Shown here: positions 24,574-34,027 of the stretch, piece by piece
How the letters are laid out: the number at the start of each line of letters is the position of its first letter
How positions within the stretch are numbered: the stretch's first letter is position 1
Notes under the pieces: model-generated
The model's database searches: none
What the model was told of the DNA's origin: nothing
Seen by the model: the letters and a program-made list of their open reading frames with translations, nothing else
From: Petrotoga mexicana DSM 14811
Lineage (GTDB): Bacteria; Thermotogota; Thermotogae; Petrotogales; Petrotogaceae
Reading direction: 5' to 3'
Length of the DNA stretch: 64,000 bases
Assembly: GCF_002895565.1 (NCBI RefSeq)
Contig: NZ_AZRN01000023.1
Span: 1 to 64,000, forward strand
Translations under genes and position numbers: made by a program

Positions 24574-25468
24574 CGTTTAATACCTCCAATCCTTGATTAC
24601 ATACGTCCAAAACTGTTACTTTATACCTTTGCTCTAAGTGAGAAAGAAATTTGACCATTTCGTTTTCAATATTTTTATAATCTCCATCTAAAATTCCCAT
24701 GATCGTAGGACCAGAGCCACTCAAAAAACAACCCTTTACACCTATTTTTATCAATTTAGACGTTATTTCTTCCCAGTTAGGGATAAAATCTTTACGATAT
24801 GGCTGATGGATTTTATCCTTTGTGGCTTCTGATAAGTTTTCAAAATGTGCGGTTACAAGTGAAGCAACGAGAAGACCAACCCTACTTATATTAAACACTG
24901 CATCTTCAACAGGCACATTTTGTGGTAAAAGTGAACGGGCTTTTTTTGTAGAAAAATGAAAATCTGGGATGATAGCTAATAATTTTAACTGAGGTGGTAA
25001 ATTCATTTTTACATATTTAACTTCGTTTTCTAACAAACAGCCTACTGTCAATCCTCCAACCAATGCTGGTAAAATATTATCCGTATGTCCGTCCATTGTA
25101 GCTGCTAAATACATTATCTCTTCTTTCTTCAAGGGATCATTAAGCAGCTTATTGGCAGCTACCAGGCCACCTGCTATACAAGCTGCGCTACTTCCTAAGC
25201 CCCTTGCAAGGGGTATATTATTTATAAGATTTATTCGAAGACCTTGCGGGTGAATATTTACTGCATCAAACAATTGTTTCATCGCCTGATAGACTAAATT
25301 ATGTTCATTACTTTCTATATATTTTTGATCTTCAACTGGAACATTAATTTCAAGACCAAAGTTGATTTCTTCCACTTCTATAATATTGTATAATTGTAAG
25401 GCTATTCCTAAACTGTCAAATCCTGGTCCTATGTTCGCAGTTGTAGCTGGAACTTTCACTCTGATCAT
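24548..25468 (-). CDS. thrB: Homoserine kinase
   Basis: A 306-residue GHMP kinase. It has the N-terminal VKVPATTANIGPGFDSLGIA and the ATP-binding motif IPLARGLGSSAACIAGG (about 85-101), with the third GHMP motif VKGCFLSGSGPTIMGI near the C-terminus. It phosphorylates L-homoserine on the way to threonine. The placement between a sigma/anti-sigma-like pair and rseC, away from other threonine genes, is unusual. Threonine would feed isoleucine synthesis unless citramalate synthase is used. Confidence 0.92.
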   Translation of the reverse strand: MIRVKVPATTANIGPGFDSLGIALQLYNIIEVEEINFGLEINVPVEDQKYIESNEHNLVYQAMKQLFDAVNIHPQGLRINLINNIPLARGLGSSAACIAGGLVAANKLLNDPLKKEEIMYLAATMDGHTDNILPALVGGLTVGCLLENEVKYVKMNLPPQLKLLAIIPDFHFSTKKARSLLPQNVPVEDAVFNISRVGLLVASLVTAHFENLSEATKDKIHQPYRKDFIPNWEEITSKLIKIGVKGCFLSGSGPTIMGILDGDYKNIENEMVKFLSHLEQRYKVTVLDVCNQGLEVLNDEGSNGRY

Positions 25469-25491
25469 TTCTTCAGCCCTTTCATTATTAG

Positions 25492-25668
25492 TTATCTAAA
25501 ATTAAGTTTACTTTTAACATTGTTGATAACAGAATTTTCGCAGGAAAAGTATGTTTTTATAATGTTCTTATATATATCGATTATTTTCTTGCAGTTTTCA
25601 TTCAACTCATCTTCTTTGATTTTTCCCTCAAAAAATTCGTTCAACAATTCTTCTTCTTTTTCGTTCAT
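25492..25668 (-). CDS. Small protein translationally coupled to the ECF sigma factor
   Basis: A 58-residue protein beginning MNEKEEELLNEFFEGKIKED, with two Cys (about 26 and 43) and no membrane segment. Its ATG overlaps the sigma stop (ATATGA), so translation is coupled. The position is that of an anti-sigma factor, but the usual HxxxCxxC zinc motif is absent. It could be a minimal or degraded anti-sigma or a co-regulator. Confidence 0.6.
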   Translation of the reverse strand: MNEKEEELLNEFFEGKIKEDELNENCKKIIDIYKNIIKTYFSCENSVINNVKSKLNFR

Positions 25669-26225
25669 ATGAACTTAGCCTCCTCTATCAATTGTCTCAA
25701 TTTTTTCCTAGCATAATGTAGCTTACTTTTCACCGTTCCCAAAGGGATTTCCATTATATCGGAAATTTCATTGTAACTCAGTCCATCGATATCTCTTAAC
25801 TTAATCAATAGCCTTTCTTCATCGTCAAGTTTTTCCATTATATTCAAAATCATTTGGTAATCGAGTTCTTCTAAGACTTCATTTTTTACGTTGGTATCGG
25901 AAATTGCTTGGATATTATGATTTTGGTCTGTTTCATCTTCAAAATCCACAGAAGTTTCTTTACTTCTTTGATATTTTCGAGAATAATTTTTACCAACGTT
26001 GACAGCTATTCTATAAATCCAAGTAGACAACTTGGAACGGCCTTTAAATCCATTTATCCCTTTAATAATTCTTATAAACACTTCTTGAAGTGCATCTTCT
26101 ATTTCATCATGGTTAACGTAATTTTTTAAAACTCCGTAAATTTTTGGTGCATACTCTTCGTATAATTTTTTAAACGCATCAGGATCATTTTTTTTAAGAT
26201 CTTCAACGAATTTTTCTTCTGTCAA
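25665..26225 (-). CDS. ECF-type RNA polymerase sigma factor
   Basis: A 186-residue protein with sigma-70 region 2 (EDALQEVFIRIIKGINGFKG, then STWIYRIAVN) and region 4 (EERLLIKLRDIDGLSYNEIS, then PLGTVKSKLHYARKKLRQ). The linker is short, as in RpoE-type ECF factors. The start codon is TTG after GGAGAGAG. It heads an operon with a 58-residue protein, thrB and rseC. The target regulon is unknown. Confidence 0.9.
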   Translation of the reverse strand: MTEEKFVEDLKKNDPDAFKKLYEEYAPKIYGVLKNYVNHDEIEDALQEVFIRIIKGINGFKGRSKLSTWIYRIAVNVGKNYSRKYQRSKETSVDFEDETDQNHNIQAISDTNVKNEVLEELDYQMILNIMEKLDDEERLLIKLRDIDGLSYNEISDIMEIPLGTVKSKLHYARKKLRQLIEEAKFI

Positions 26226-26258
26226 TTTGACTCTCTCCTATAATAAATTGTTCATATT

Positions 26259-26267
26259 ATTATACCA
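26259..26267 (-). promoter_or_regulatory. Extended -10 promoter of the ECF sigma operon
   Basis: On the minus strand TGGTATAAT (TGn plus consensus -10) lies 34 bases before the TTG start. The -35 box is poor. Confidence 0.5.
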
Positions 26268-26494
26268 TAATTGTCGAGAGGATTCTATGAAAAATTTTTC
26301 CTGAAATTTTTTTCATAGTTGGCAAAAACTTCGATAATCGTTCCTAAATTAGTATAATCGCTTATAATCGTCTAAGAACAGATCTCTTTGGATTTGAAAC
26401 TTTGAGAAAAAAGGGATAAAATATGTATGTAAGACTGAAGTGAAGTTCTATACTTCCTAGAAGGAAACAATAAGAAAAAGGAGGGATTTCAAAT

Positions 26495-27790
26495 ATGGAA
26501 GAAACAAAGAAGGTAAGTTTGTACGATAACGCAGTTAAACAATTTGATAGAGCTGCTAGAATCATGGAATTGGATAGAAATTTAAGAGAAGTATTAATCA
26601 AGCCAAAAAGAGAACTTACCGTTAATTTTCCAGTACGTATGGATGATGGATCAATCAAAGTTTTTACAGGTTACAGAGTACAACACAATGTTTCCAGGGG
26701 TCCAGCAAAAGGTGGAATTAGGTACCATCCAGATGTTACATTAGATGAAGTTAAGGCATTAGCCTTTTGGATGACGTGGAAGTCCGCAGTGGTAGACATC
26801 CCCTATGGTGGGGCTAAAGGCGGGGTTACAGTGGATCCATTTAAACTTTCAGATTCAGAATTAGAGAAATTATCCCGAAGATTCTTCTCTGAAATTCAAA
26901 TTATAATAGGTGAAGAAAAAGATATCCCCGCCCCAGATGTAAACACTAATGGTCAAATAATGTCTTGGTATATGGATACATATTCGATGAATATTGGTCA
27001 TACTACTTTAGGTATAGTTACAGGAAAGCCTTTAGAGATTGGAGGCTCTGAAGGAAGAACGGAAGCCACCGGAAGAGGAGTAAATATATGTATTGAGGAA
27101 GCTGTAAAGTATTTGAGAGACAGGGGAAAACTAAATAAAAAAGATGAAGCGATAACAGTTGCCATTCAAGGTTTTGGTAACGTTGGTTCTTACTTGGCTT
27201 TGACTCTCACAGAAGAAACTAAATATAGGTTGGTTGCGATTTCTGATTATAGTGGAGGTTTTTATAAAGAATCTGGTTTTACAGCAGAAGAGATTCGAAG
27301 ACTAATGGATCGAACTAGAAATAGAAAAGCCTTGTTATTGGATGTTAACAAAGAAGGTTATAAAGAGATAACCAACGAAGAGTTATTGAAATTAGATGTT
27401 GATGTTTTTGCCCCTTGTGCTATGGAAAATGCCATTAACGAAGATAATGCAGATGATATAAGAGCAAAACTCATTGTTGAAGGAGCCAACGGTCCATTAA
27501 CTCCAGAAGCGGACGATATCTTGTTGTCCAAGAATGTCTTCATAGTACCGGATTTCTTGGCAAATTCTGGTGGCGTGACCGTTTCGTACTTCGAATGGGT
27601 ACAAGGGCTTCAGTGGAATTTTTGGGAACTTGAAGATATTAGAAAAGCCCTTCATAAAAAGATGAAGAATGCCTTTTGTGACGTTGCTCAAACAATGGAT
27701 AAGTATGAAGTCGATATGCGAACAGCTGCATATGTGAGAGCTATCGAACGTGTGGCAAACGCTACAAAGTTAAGAGGCATTTATCCATGA
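26495..27790 (+). CDS. gdhA: Glutamate dehydrogenase
   Basis: A 431-residue Glu/Leu/Phe/Val dehydrogenase of normal length. The substrate-binding segments are GPAKGGIRYHP (about 69-79) and IPYGGAKGGV (102-111), with a catalytic Asp in PAPDVNTN and the dinucleotide motif GFGNVG (226-231). It interconverts glutamate with 2-oxoglutarate and ammonia, supplying amino groups for the nearby branched-chain pathway. AAGGAGGG precedes the ATG. A strong terminator follows. Confidence 0.93.
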   Translation: MEETKKVSLYDNAVKQFDRAARIMELDRNLREVLIKPKRELTVNFPVRMDDGSIKVFTGYRVQHNVSRGPAKGGIRYHPDVTLDEVKALAFWMTWKSAVVDIPYGGAKGGVTVDPFKLSDSELEKLSRRFFSEIQIIIGEEKDIPAPDVNTNGQIMSWYMDTYSMNIGHTTLGIVTGKPLEIGGSEGRTEATGRGVNICIEEAVKYLRDRGKLNKKDEAITVAIQGFGNVGSYLALTLTEETKYRLVAISDYSGGFYKESGFTAEEIRRLMDRTRNRKALLLDVNKEGYKEITNEELLKLDVDVFAPCAMENAINEDNADDIRAKLIVEGANGPLTPEADDILLSKNVFIVPDFLANSGGVTVSYFEWVQGLQWNFWELEDIRKALHKKMKNAFCDVAQTMDKYEVDMRTAAYVRAIERVANATKLRGIYP

Positions 27791-27804
27791 TGACAAAATA
27801 ACAA

Positions 27805-27846
27805 AAATTACCCCTTTCTTAACTATTTAGAAAGGGGTAATTTTTT
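27805..27846 (+). terminator. Terminator after gdhA
   Basis: AAAATTACCCCTTTCT pairs with AGAAAGGGGTAATTTT across an 8-base loop and is followed by T residues: a strong Rho-independent terminator. Confidence 0.9.
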
Positions 27847-27900
27847 GGTTACTTAAGTCAAGTAAAATAGAATAGGTTTATTTAATAAAGAGGTGGAAAA

Positions 27901-28341
27901 ATGGCTTTTACTTTAATTTCTGTATTTATAAACGTTACGATTGGTTTATTTCTGGTTGATATGTTGTATTGGATTTTTTCACTAATAATTTTAGGTATTG
28001 TACTGTACATTTCCTGGAAAAAAAGTACGTATAGTAAATTGGGTAACTTTATTTTGTTAGTAGGGGTTTTATTTTCTTTTTTTGGTTATTTAAATAATTT
28101 TGATCCGTCTTATTTTTATTTGTTGATAAACCTTTCTGCCTTCCTAGCTGTTCTTTATACAGCGTTTAACAAAAAAATATTAATTATTCTATCTTGGATG
28201 TTGAATGGTTTTTCCTTGGGTTACATCATTGCCGCTTTGAGAAACTTAAATTTGGGCATTGTGTTTGGCATAATTATTTTCCTTATAGGATTAAGAGATG
28301 TTTTTTTGCCTAAAAAGTTTGACGAACATTTAAATGACTAA
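27901..28341 (+). CDS. Small integral membrane protein, unknown
   Basis: A 146-residue protein with about five membrane segments filling almost its whole length (for example FINVTIGLFLVDMLYWIFSL and NFILLVGVLFSFFGYL). I see no family motif. AGAGGTGG lies before the ATG. Its end overlaps by 12 bp the end of the convergent aminotransferase gene. Confidence 0.7.
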   Translation: MAFTLISVFINVTIGLFLVDMLYWIFSLIILGIVLYISWKKSTYSKLGNFILLVGVLFSFFGYLNNFDPSYFYLLINLSAFLAVLYTAFNKKILIILSWMLNGFSLGYIIAALRNLNLGIVFGIIIFLIGLRDVFLPKKFDEHLND

Positions 28342-29511
28342 TTCTTGTATTGTAGAAGCTAACCTTTTTATCCCCTCTTCAATACTTTCTTCATTTGCAC
28401 AGGAATAATTTAATCTCAAGGTATTTACATTTTTCTTATCAATGTAAAAAGGGTCTCCGGGAACGAAGGCAACCTTTTTTTCAATAGCTTTGTCAAACAA
28501 CTCAAGAGCCGAGATGTTGTTAGGCAAAGTTACCCAAAGAAACATTCCTCCTTGTGGATTCGTATATTCTACATCTTTGGGGAAATATTTTTTAATACTA
28601 TCTATCATTGCATTTTTTTGTGAACCATACCTCATTTTTATGTTCATTATATGTTTGTCTAGGTCGTTCTCTTTCACGAACTGGTATATTATTCTTTGCC
28701 CTACATAATTAGAATGGAGATCAGCCCCTTGCTTAGCGGTTACAAGATTTTCCAATATATCTTTAGGAGCAACTACCCAACCCAGCCTAAATCCTGGGGC
28801 AACAATTTTTGAGAATGATCCTAAAAGTATCGTTTGTTCAGGTATCAATTTTTTGAATGAAACACTATCTTTCCCTTCAAATCTTAACTCTCCATATGGG
28901 TCATCTTCTATAAGGTAAATATTGTGTTTTTTTAACAAGTCAGCTATCTTTTCTCTATTTTTATTTGTATAAGTAATTCCCGAAGGATTTTGAAAATTTG
29001 GGACGGTGTAAAGTAATTTTGGTGAGAATTCTTCTAAAACATCTTCTAATTCTTCTAAATCAAGACCTTCTTGGCATAGTTTTACGGTTTTAAAGTTTTT
29101 TGTGTATACTGCTAATGCTTGTATGGCTCCCAGGTATCCAGGTTCTTCAATTGCAATGAAATCATCTTCATTCAAAAATAATTTTCCGAGTAGGTCAAGG
29201 GCTTGTTGAGAACCATGAGTTATTAAGACATCATCTTGTGTAATATTTAAATCTTTCTTTTCCTTGTACCTATTGGCGATGAATTCTCTTAAAGGTGGAT
29301 ATCCTTCTGTGGTACTGTACTGAAGTATCTCTTTACCATAATTATCAAATTGATAAACAGCGGCATTTTTTATCTCTTCTACTGGAAACAAATCAGCGTT
29401 TGGTAAACCGCCTGCAAATGAAATTATTTCGGGGTCATCAATTACTTTAAGTATCTCTCTTATAAAAGAACGTGGAACGTTTTTCATACGATTAGCGTAT
29501 ATATTTTCCAT
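28330..29511 (-). CDS. PLP-dependent aminotransferase (2-aminoadipate/MocR-type, class I)
   Basis: A 393-residue fold-type I enzyme. The N-terminus ISFAGGLPNADLFP is typical of the LysN/aromatic aminotransferase group. The cofactor Asp lies in IEDDPYGELRFEG and the lysine in LLGSFSKIVAPGFRLGWVV. These enzymes transfer amino groups among 2-aminoadipate, branched-chain and aromatic amino acids. Its position just after the ilv/leu block suggests branched-chain or Phe transamination. A GC-rich leader repeat lies between cimA and this gene. GGAGGAG precedes the ATG. Confidence 0.87.
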   Translation of the reverse strand: MENIYANRMKNVPRSFIREILKVIDDPEIISFAGGLPNADLFPVEEIKNAAVYQFDNYGKEILQYSTTEGYPPLREFIANRYKEKKDLNITQDDVLITHGSQQALDLLGKLFLNEDDFIAIEEPGYLGAIQALAVYTKNFKTVKLCQEGLDLEELEDVLEEFSPKLLYTVPNFQNPSGITYTNKNREKIADLLKKHNIYLIEDDPYGELRFEGKDSVSFKKLIPEQTILLGSFSKIVAPGFRLGWVVAPKDILENLVTAKQGADLHSNYVGQRIIYQFVKENDLDKHIMNIKMRYGSQKNAMIDSIKKYFPKDVEYTNPQGGMFLWVTLPNNISALELFDKAIEKKVAFVPGDPFYIDKKNVNTLRLNYSCANEESIEEGIKRLASTIQELVI

Positions 29512-29562
29512 TTTTTATCTCCTCCTGAGAAATTTTATAGCCTTTAGAAATCTTAAAACTTA

Positions 29563-29603
29563 ATTTAGCACCCCTTAGCCCCGTTTTCCACCCACAATCG
29601 GCG
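29563..29603 (-). repeat. GC-rich leader repeat, copy 3
   Basis: On the minus strand GCCGATTGTGGGTGGAAAAC is followed by GGGGCTAAGGGGTGCTAAAT, then TAAGTTTTAAGATTTC and a TATAAA box, 51 bases before the aminotransferase start. Confidence 0.65.
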
Positions 29604-29614
29604 CTGTTACCCTT

Positions 29615-31195
29615 TTAATTTTCTTTAACAGGGAACAAATTATCTACAAACAAGCCATATTCCACACTGTCTAATAATGCTTTCCAACTGGCTTGAATTA
29701 TGTTAGTTGAAACACCCACAGTAGTCCAAGTTTTATCGGTGTCTGAAGTTTCTATTAAGACCCGCACCTTTGCAGCGGTTCCAGAAGCACTGTCCAGCAC
29801 CCTTACTTTGTAATCTATCAATTTCATGTTTTTTAGGGAAGGAAAAAAGTCTTCTAAAGCCTTTCGCAATGCCATATCTAACGCATTCACAGGTCCGTCG
29901 CCTTCAGCAACAGCATGGACAGTTTCATCATTTATTTTTAATTTGACAATGGCTTCGGTTCCCGTGCCTTTACCAAAATTGTAATGAAGAATGTTGAAAT
30001 TCTCCACTTGAAAATTTGGGGCGTAGTCAAAAAATTCTCTTAATACTAAGAGTTTCAAAGAAGCATCTGCACCTTCAAATTGATATCCATCATGCTCATA
30101 TTCCTTGATCTTCAATGTTAACTTTTTGAACTGTTCTTCAGAAAATTGTGTAATATCAAAGCCCAATTCTTCCAACTTTGATTTCAAATTGCTTTTTCCT
30201 GATAACTCAGAAACTAATATCCTTCTAGTGTTTCCAACCCATTCCGGAGATATGTGTTCGTAAGTGAGAGGATTTTTAAGAATGGCGCTAACATGGACAC
30301 CACCTTTATGTGTGAATGCGCTTCTTCCCACGTAAGGGATCCTGTTGTCAGGAGTTAAATTAGCAACTTCAAATACGTAATTATAAAGTGAAGTTGTTTT
30401 TTCTACATTTATTTTCGGTAATCTAAATCCGTATTTAAACTTCAAGTTAGGTATTATAATGCAAAGGTCTGCATTACCACATCTTTCCCCTAAGCCTCCA
30501 ACCGTTCCTTGTATTTGTTCAACTCCTTCTTGTAAGGCTGTAAGAGAATTTGCTACAGCTAGACCGGAATCGTTGTGGGCATGAATACCCAAAGGTATTT
30601 TTATTCTTTCTTTTACCACTTCTATTGCCTCTTTTATCTTTGAAGGGGTTTGCCCCCCATTTGTGTCACACAAAACAACAATTGAAGCACCGGAGTTTTG
30701 TGCAACTTCCAAGGTTTTAAGGGCATATTGTTGATTATGGTTAAAACCATCAAAAAAGTGTTCAGCATCAAAAAAGACTTCTATACCTTTTCTTTTTAAG
30801 AAGGTTATCGTATCTTCTATGAGCTTCAGGTTGTCATCAAGAGAAATGCCCAAGGCTTGAGATACGTGGAAGTCCCAGCTTTTTGCAAATATAGTAACGA
30901 TTTTTGCCCCAGAAGAAACTAATTTTAAAATATTCGGATCATCTTCTGCTTTTATTCCGTATCTTTTTGTAGAGCTAAATGCAACTATTTCACTGTTTTT
31001 GAATGACATATTTTGAACCTTTTTAAAGAACTCTTCATCTTTAGGATTGGATCCCGGCCAACCACCTTCAATGTAGTCTATTCCGTATTCATCTAATTTT
31101 TTGGCTATCTTTAATTTATCTTCCACAGTTAAAGAAACATTCTCACCTTGGGTTCCATCTCTTAAAGTGGTATCAAACAATTTAGGTTCTTTCAA
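29615..31195 (-). CDS. cimA: Citramalate synthase
   Basis: A 526-residue enzyme of the DRE-TIM metallolyase family (LeuA/HCS). The N-terminal [20 protein letters not shown] and IDYIEGGWPGSNPKD follow the pattern of CimA rather than LeuA. The metal-binding HAHNDSGLA and the C-terminal LeuA_dimer regulatory domain (SASGTAAKVRVLIETSD) are present. It condenses pyruvate and acetyl-CoA to (R)-citramalate, giving 2-oxobutyrate for isoleucine without threonine. Last gene of the ilv-leu block, 6 bp after leuB. Confidence 0.92.
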   Translation of the reverse strand: MKEPKLFDTTLRDGTQGENVSLTVEDKLKIAKKLDEYGIDYIEGGWPGSNPKDEEFFKKVQNMSFKNSEIVAFSSTKRYGIKAEDDPNILKLVSSGAKIVTIFAKSWDFHVSQALGISLDDNLKLIEDTITFLKRKGIEVFFDAEHFFDGFNHNQQYALKTLEVAQNSGASIVVLCDTNGGQTPSKIKEAIEVVKERIKIPLGIHAHNDSGLAVANSLTALQEGVEQIQGTVGGLGERCGNADLCIIIPNLKFKYGFRLPKINVEKTTSLYNYVFEVANLTPDNRIPYVGRSAFTHKGGVHVSAILKNPLTYEHISPEWVGNTRRILVSELSGKSNLKSKLEELGFDITQFSEEQFKKLTLKIKEYEHDGYQFEGADASLKLLVLREFFDYAPNFQVENFNILHYNFGKGTGTEAIVKLKINDETVHAVAEGDGPVNALDMALRKALEDFFPSLKNMKLIDYKVRVLDSASGTAAKVRVLIETSDTDKTWTTVGVSTNIIQASWKALLDSVEYGLFVDNLFPVKEN

Positions 31196-31201
31196 TTCGG
31201 T

Positions 31202-32251
31202 TCACCCTCTTTTTAAGATTTTAACAATTTCGTCTCCTACTTCACTGGTGCTTAAATTTCCTCCCATGTCTTGAGAAAGTAAGTTTTCTTGGATAGAGAT
31301 CGTAATTCCATCTTCAATCTTTTCAGCTAAATCTTTTCTTCCGAAATATTCTAACATCATAGCTGCAGCTAAAATAGCAGCTATAGGATTGGCAATACCT
31401 TTACCAGCAATATCTGGAGCTGAACCATGAACGGGTTCAAACATAGAAACACTGTTAGGATTAATATTTCCTGAGGCAGCTAACCCCATGCCTCCCTGAA
31501 GTTCTGCACCCAAATCTGTGATGATGTCTCCAAACATATTGCAGGTTACTATCACATCAAAAATTTCGGGATTTCGTACCATTTTCATCGTTATAGCATC
31601 CACGTAATAATGATCAGTCTGAACTTCTGGATATTCTTTCTTTAACTCTTCAAACACCCTTAACCATAAGCCGTGAGAATAAGTTAGTACGTTACTTTTA
31701 TCACAGAGTGTTAGTTTCCCCTTGAGATTTTTTGCATACTCGAATGCGTAACGGATGATGCGCTCTACACCTTTTCTAGTTGAAATCATCTCTTGTATCG
31801 CTACTTCGTCTTGAGTATCTTTTTTTAAAATTCCACCAATACCTGCATAAAGTCCTTCTGTATTTTCTCTTATTACTGTAAAATTGATCTCATTAACGCC
31901 CTTCTTCTTCAAAGGAGAAAACCTGTCGTTTAGTAGTTTTATGGGCCTTAAATTGACGTATTGATCAAAATGAAATCGTAATTTTAATAGTATCCCATGT
32001 TCTAATATACCTGATGGTACTCTTGGATCTCCCACTGCACCCAAATATATGGCATCGAAGGTTTCTAATTGTTTCAGTAGAGAATCTGGAATTAATTCTC
32101 CAGATTTTAGATAGCGTTCGGCTCCAACCTCGAACTCTTCAAATTTAAGATTCAAATTATACTTTTCTCCCATAAAATTTAATATTTTAAGACCTTCGTT
32201 GATTACTTCCTTCCCAATTCCATCCCCTGGTAGAACAGCTATCGACGGCAT
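31202..32251 (-). CDS. leuB: 3-isopropylmalate dehydrogenase
   Basis: A 349-residue enzyme of the isocitrate/isopropylmalate dehydrogenase family. It has IAVLPGDGIGKEV at the N-terminus, FTVIRENTEGLYAG, the metal-binding NMFGDIITDLGAELQGG and FEPVHGSAPDIAGKG for NAD. It oxidises and decarboxylates 3-isopropylmalate to 4-methyl-2-oxopentanoate. In a citramalate route it may also act on erythro-3-methylmalate. Its start directly abuts the leuD stop. Confidence 0.92.
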   Translation of the reverse strand: MPSIAVLPGDGIGKEVINEGLKILNFMGEKYNLNLKFEEFEVGAERYLKSGELIPDSLLKQLETFDAIYLGAVGDPRVPSGILEHGILLKLRFHFDQYVNLRPIKLLNDRFSPLKKKGVNEINFTVIRENTEGLYAGIGGILKKDTQDEVAIQEMISTRKGVERIIRYAFEYAKNLKGKLTLCDKSNVLTYSHGLWLRVFEELKKEYPEVQTDHYYVDAITMKMVRNPEIFDVIVTCNMFGDIITDLGAELQGGMGLAASGNINPNSVSMFEPVHGSAPDIAGKGIANPIAAILAAAMMLEYFGRKDLAEKIEDGITISIQENLLSQDMGGNLSTSEVGDEIVKILKRG

Positions 32252-32746
32252 CTATTGAGCGACCTCCTTTTTGATCTTCTCTATCAATCCTCCGGAAGAT
32301 ATTATTTCTTGAAGAAATTTGGGGTATTTCTCTGAATAGTATTCTTTATTGTTTTTTAGATCTTTGATGATTCCATTGTCTAAGTCTACCTCTATTTCCG
32401 AACCATCTTCGATATTATCAGAAGCCTCTTTAGAAATAAGTATAGGTAATCCAATATTGATAGCGTTTCTATAAAAAATCCTTGCAAAACTTTCTGCTAT
32501 GACACAAGAAACACCTGCCGCCTTAATCGATAATGGAGCATGCTCACGAGAGCTTCCAGAACCAAAGTTCCTTCCGGCTACTATAATGTCTCCTTTTTTA
32601 ACTTTTTTTACGAAATCTTTATCTATATCTTCCATACAATGTTGTGCCAATATTTCTGGTTCAGGGTTGTTTAGATATCTAGCTGGTATAATAACATCGG
32701 TATCAACGTTGTCACCGTATTTGAAAACTCTCCCTCTGAATTTCAC
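32252..32746 (-). CDS. leuD: 3-isopropylmalate dehydratase small subunit
   Basis: A 164-residue swivelling-domain subunit with the family motifs [14 protein letters not shown] and [15 protein letters not shown]. It pairs with LeuC to isomerise 2- to 3-isopropylmalate (and probably citramalate to methylmalate). It overlaps leuC by 4 bp and abuts leuB. Confidence 0.93.
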   Translation of the reverse strand: MKFRGRVFKYGDNVDTDVIIPARYLNNPEPEILAQHCMEDIDKDFVKKVKKGDIIVAGRNFGSGSSREHAPLSIKAAGVSCVIAESFARIFYRNAINIGLPILISKEASDNIEDGSEIEVDLDNGIIKDLKNNKEYYSEKYPKFLQEIISSGGLIEKIKKEVAQ

Positions 32747-34002
32747 CTTATAACCTCCTCAGGATGGGTAATGTATCCACTAATAGCAGAAGCTGCCGCC
32801 ACCGCAGGATTGGATAAATAAACTTCGCTTTCTGGATGCCCCATCCTTCCAACAAAATTCCTGTTAGTTGTAGAGATTGCTCTTTCACCTTTTGCCAAAA
32901 CTCCCATATGGCCACCAAGGCAAGGTCCGCACGTTGGTGTACTTACAGCGGCTCCCGCGTCGATGAATATTTCAATTAAGCCTTCTTTTAGTGCCTGCAT
33001 GTATATATCTTGGGTGCCAGGAAAAATAATACATCTTACATCAGGGTTGATTTTATGTCCCTTAAGCACGTGAGCAGCGATTCTTAAATCTTCTATTCTT
33101 CCGTTAGTGCAAGAACCAATTACAGATTGATCAATTTTTATTCCCTTTGCTTCATTAACAGGTTTGGTGTTTTCTGGCAAATGTGGGAAAGCCACCTGTG
33201 GTTCAATACTTGATACATCATATTCGATAACTTCTTCATATGAAGCATCGGGATCGCTACTTACCGGTGTATATTCTCTTACTGCCCTTTCTTTTAAGTA
33301 CTCTTTGGTTTTTTCATCGTATTCAAATAATCCACATTTTGCCCCTGCTTCTATCGCCATGTTTGCCATAGTCATTCTCGAATCCATAGAAAGATCTTCG
33401 ATCGTTTCTCCAGTAAACTCAATAGATTTATACAGGGCTCCGTCTACTCCTATATCTCCTATCGTGTAAAGTATCAGATCCTTCCCACTGACCCATGGCT
33501 TTAACTTCCCCTTGTATACAATCTTTATACTTTCTGGGACACGAAACCATAAGTAACCGGTAGCCATTGCGGCAGCCATGTCGGTGCTTCCAACACCTGT
33601 ACCTAAACAGTTAAGTGCCCCATAGGTACACGTATGTGAATCTGCTCCTACAACGATTTCACCTGGTAAGGCTAGTCCTTTTTCAGGTATTAGACAGTGT
33701 TCTATTCCCATCTTACCTATCTCAAAATAATTAAGAATATTCATCTCTTTTGCAAAATTTCTTATAAATAAAGCATTTTGTGCGGATTTTATGTCTTTAT
33801 TTGGGGTAAAATGATCCGGAACTATTGCAACCCTTTCATTATCAAATACTTTAGATAATCCTATTTTTCTGAATTCTTTGATGGCAACAGGAGTTGTTAC
33901 ATCGTTCCCAAGCACTAAATCTACTCTTGCATTAACAATCTCTCCAGGTTTAACTTCACTTTTATTTGAATGAGACGCAAGAATCTTCTCTACAATAGTC
34001 AT
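32743..34002 (-). CDS. leuC: 3-isopropylmalate dehydratase large subunit
   Basis: A 419-residue aconitase-family protein of the short (HacA/LeuC2) type. The iron-sulfur ligands lie in [23 protein letters not shown] and [13 protein letters not shown]. It works with LeuD. It lies 25 bases downstream of leuA, with GAGGAAG before the ATG. Confidence 0.92.
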   Translation of the reverse strand: MTIVEKILASHSNKSEVKPGEIVNARVDLVLGNDVTTPVAIKEFRKIGLSKVFDNERVAIVPDHFTPNKDIKSAQNALFIRNFAKEMNILNYFEIGKMGIEHCLIPEKGLALPGEIVVGADSHTCTYGALNCLGTGVGSTDMAAAMATGYLWFRVPESIKIVYKGKLKPWVSGKDLILYTIGDIGVDGALYKSIEFTGETIEDLSMDSRMTMANMAIEAGAKCGLFEYDEKTKEYLKERAVREYTPVSSDPDASYEEVIEYDVSSIEPQVAFPHLPENTKPVNEAKGIKIDQSVIGSCTNGRIEDLRIAAHVLKGHKINPDVRCIIFPGTQDIYMQALKEGLIEIFIDAGAAVSTPTCGPCLGGHMGVLAKGERAISTTNRNFVGRMGHPESEVYLSNPAVAAASAISGYITHPEEVIR

Positions 34003-34027
34003 TTCTTTACTTCCTCGCTTTATTATT

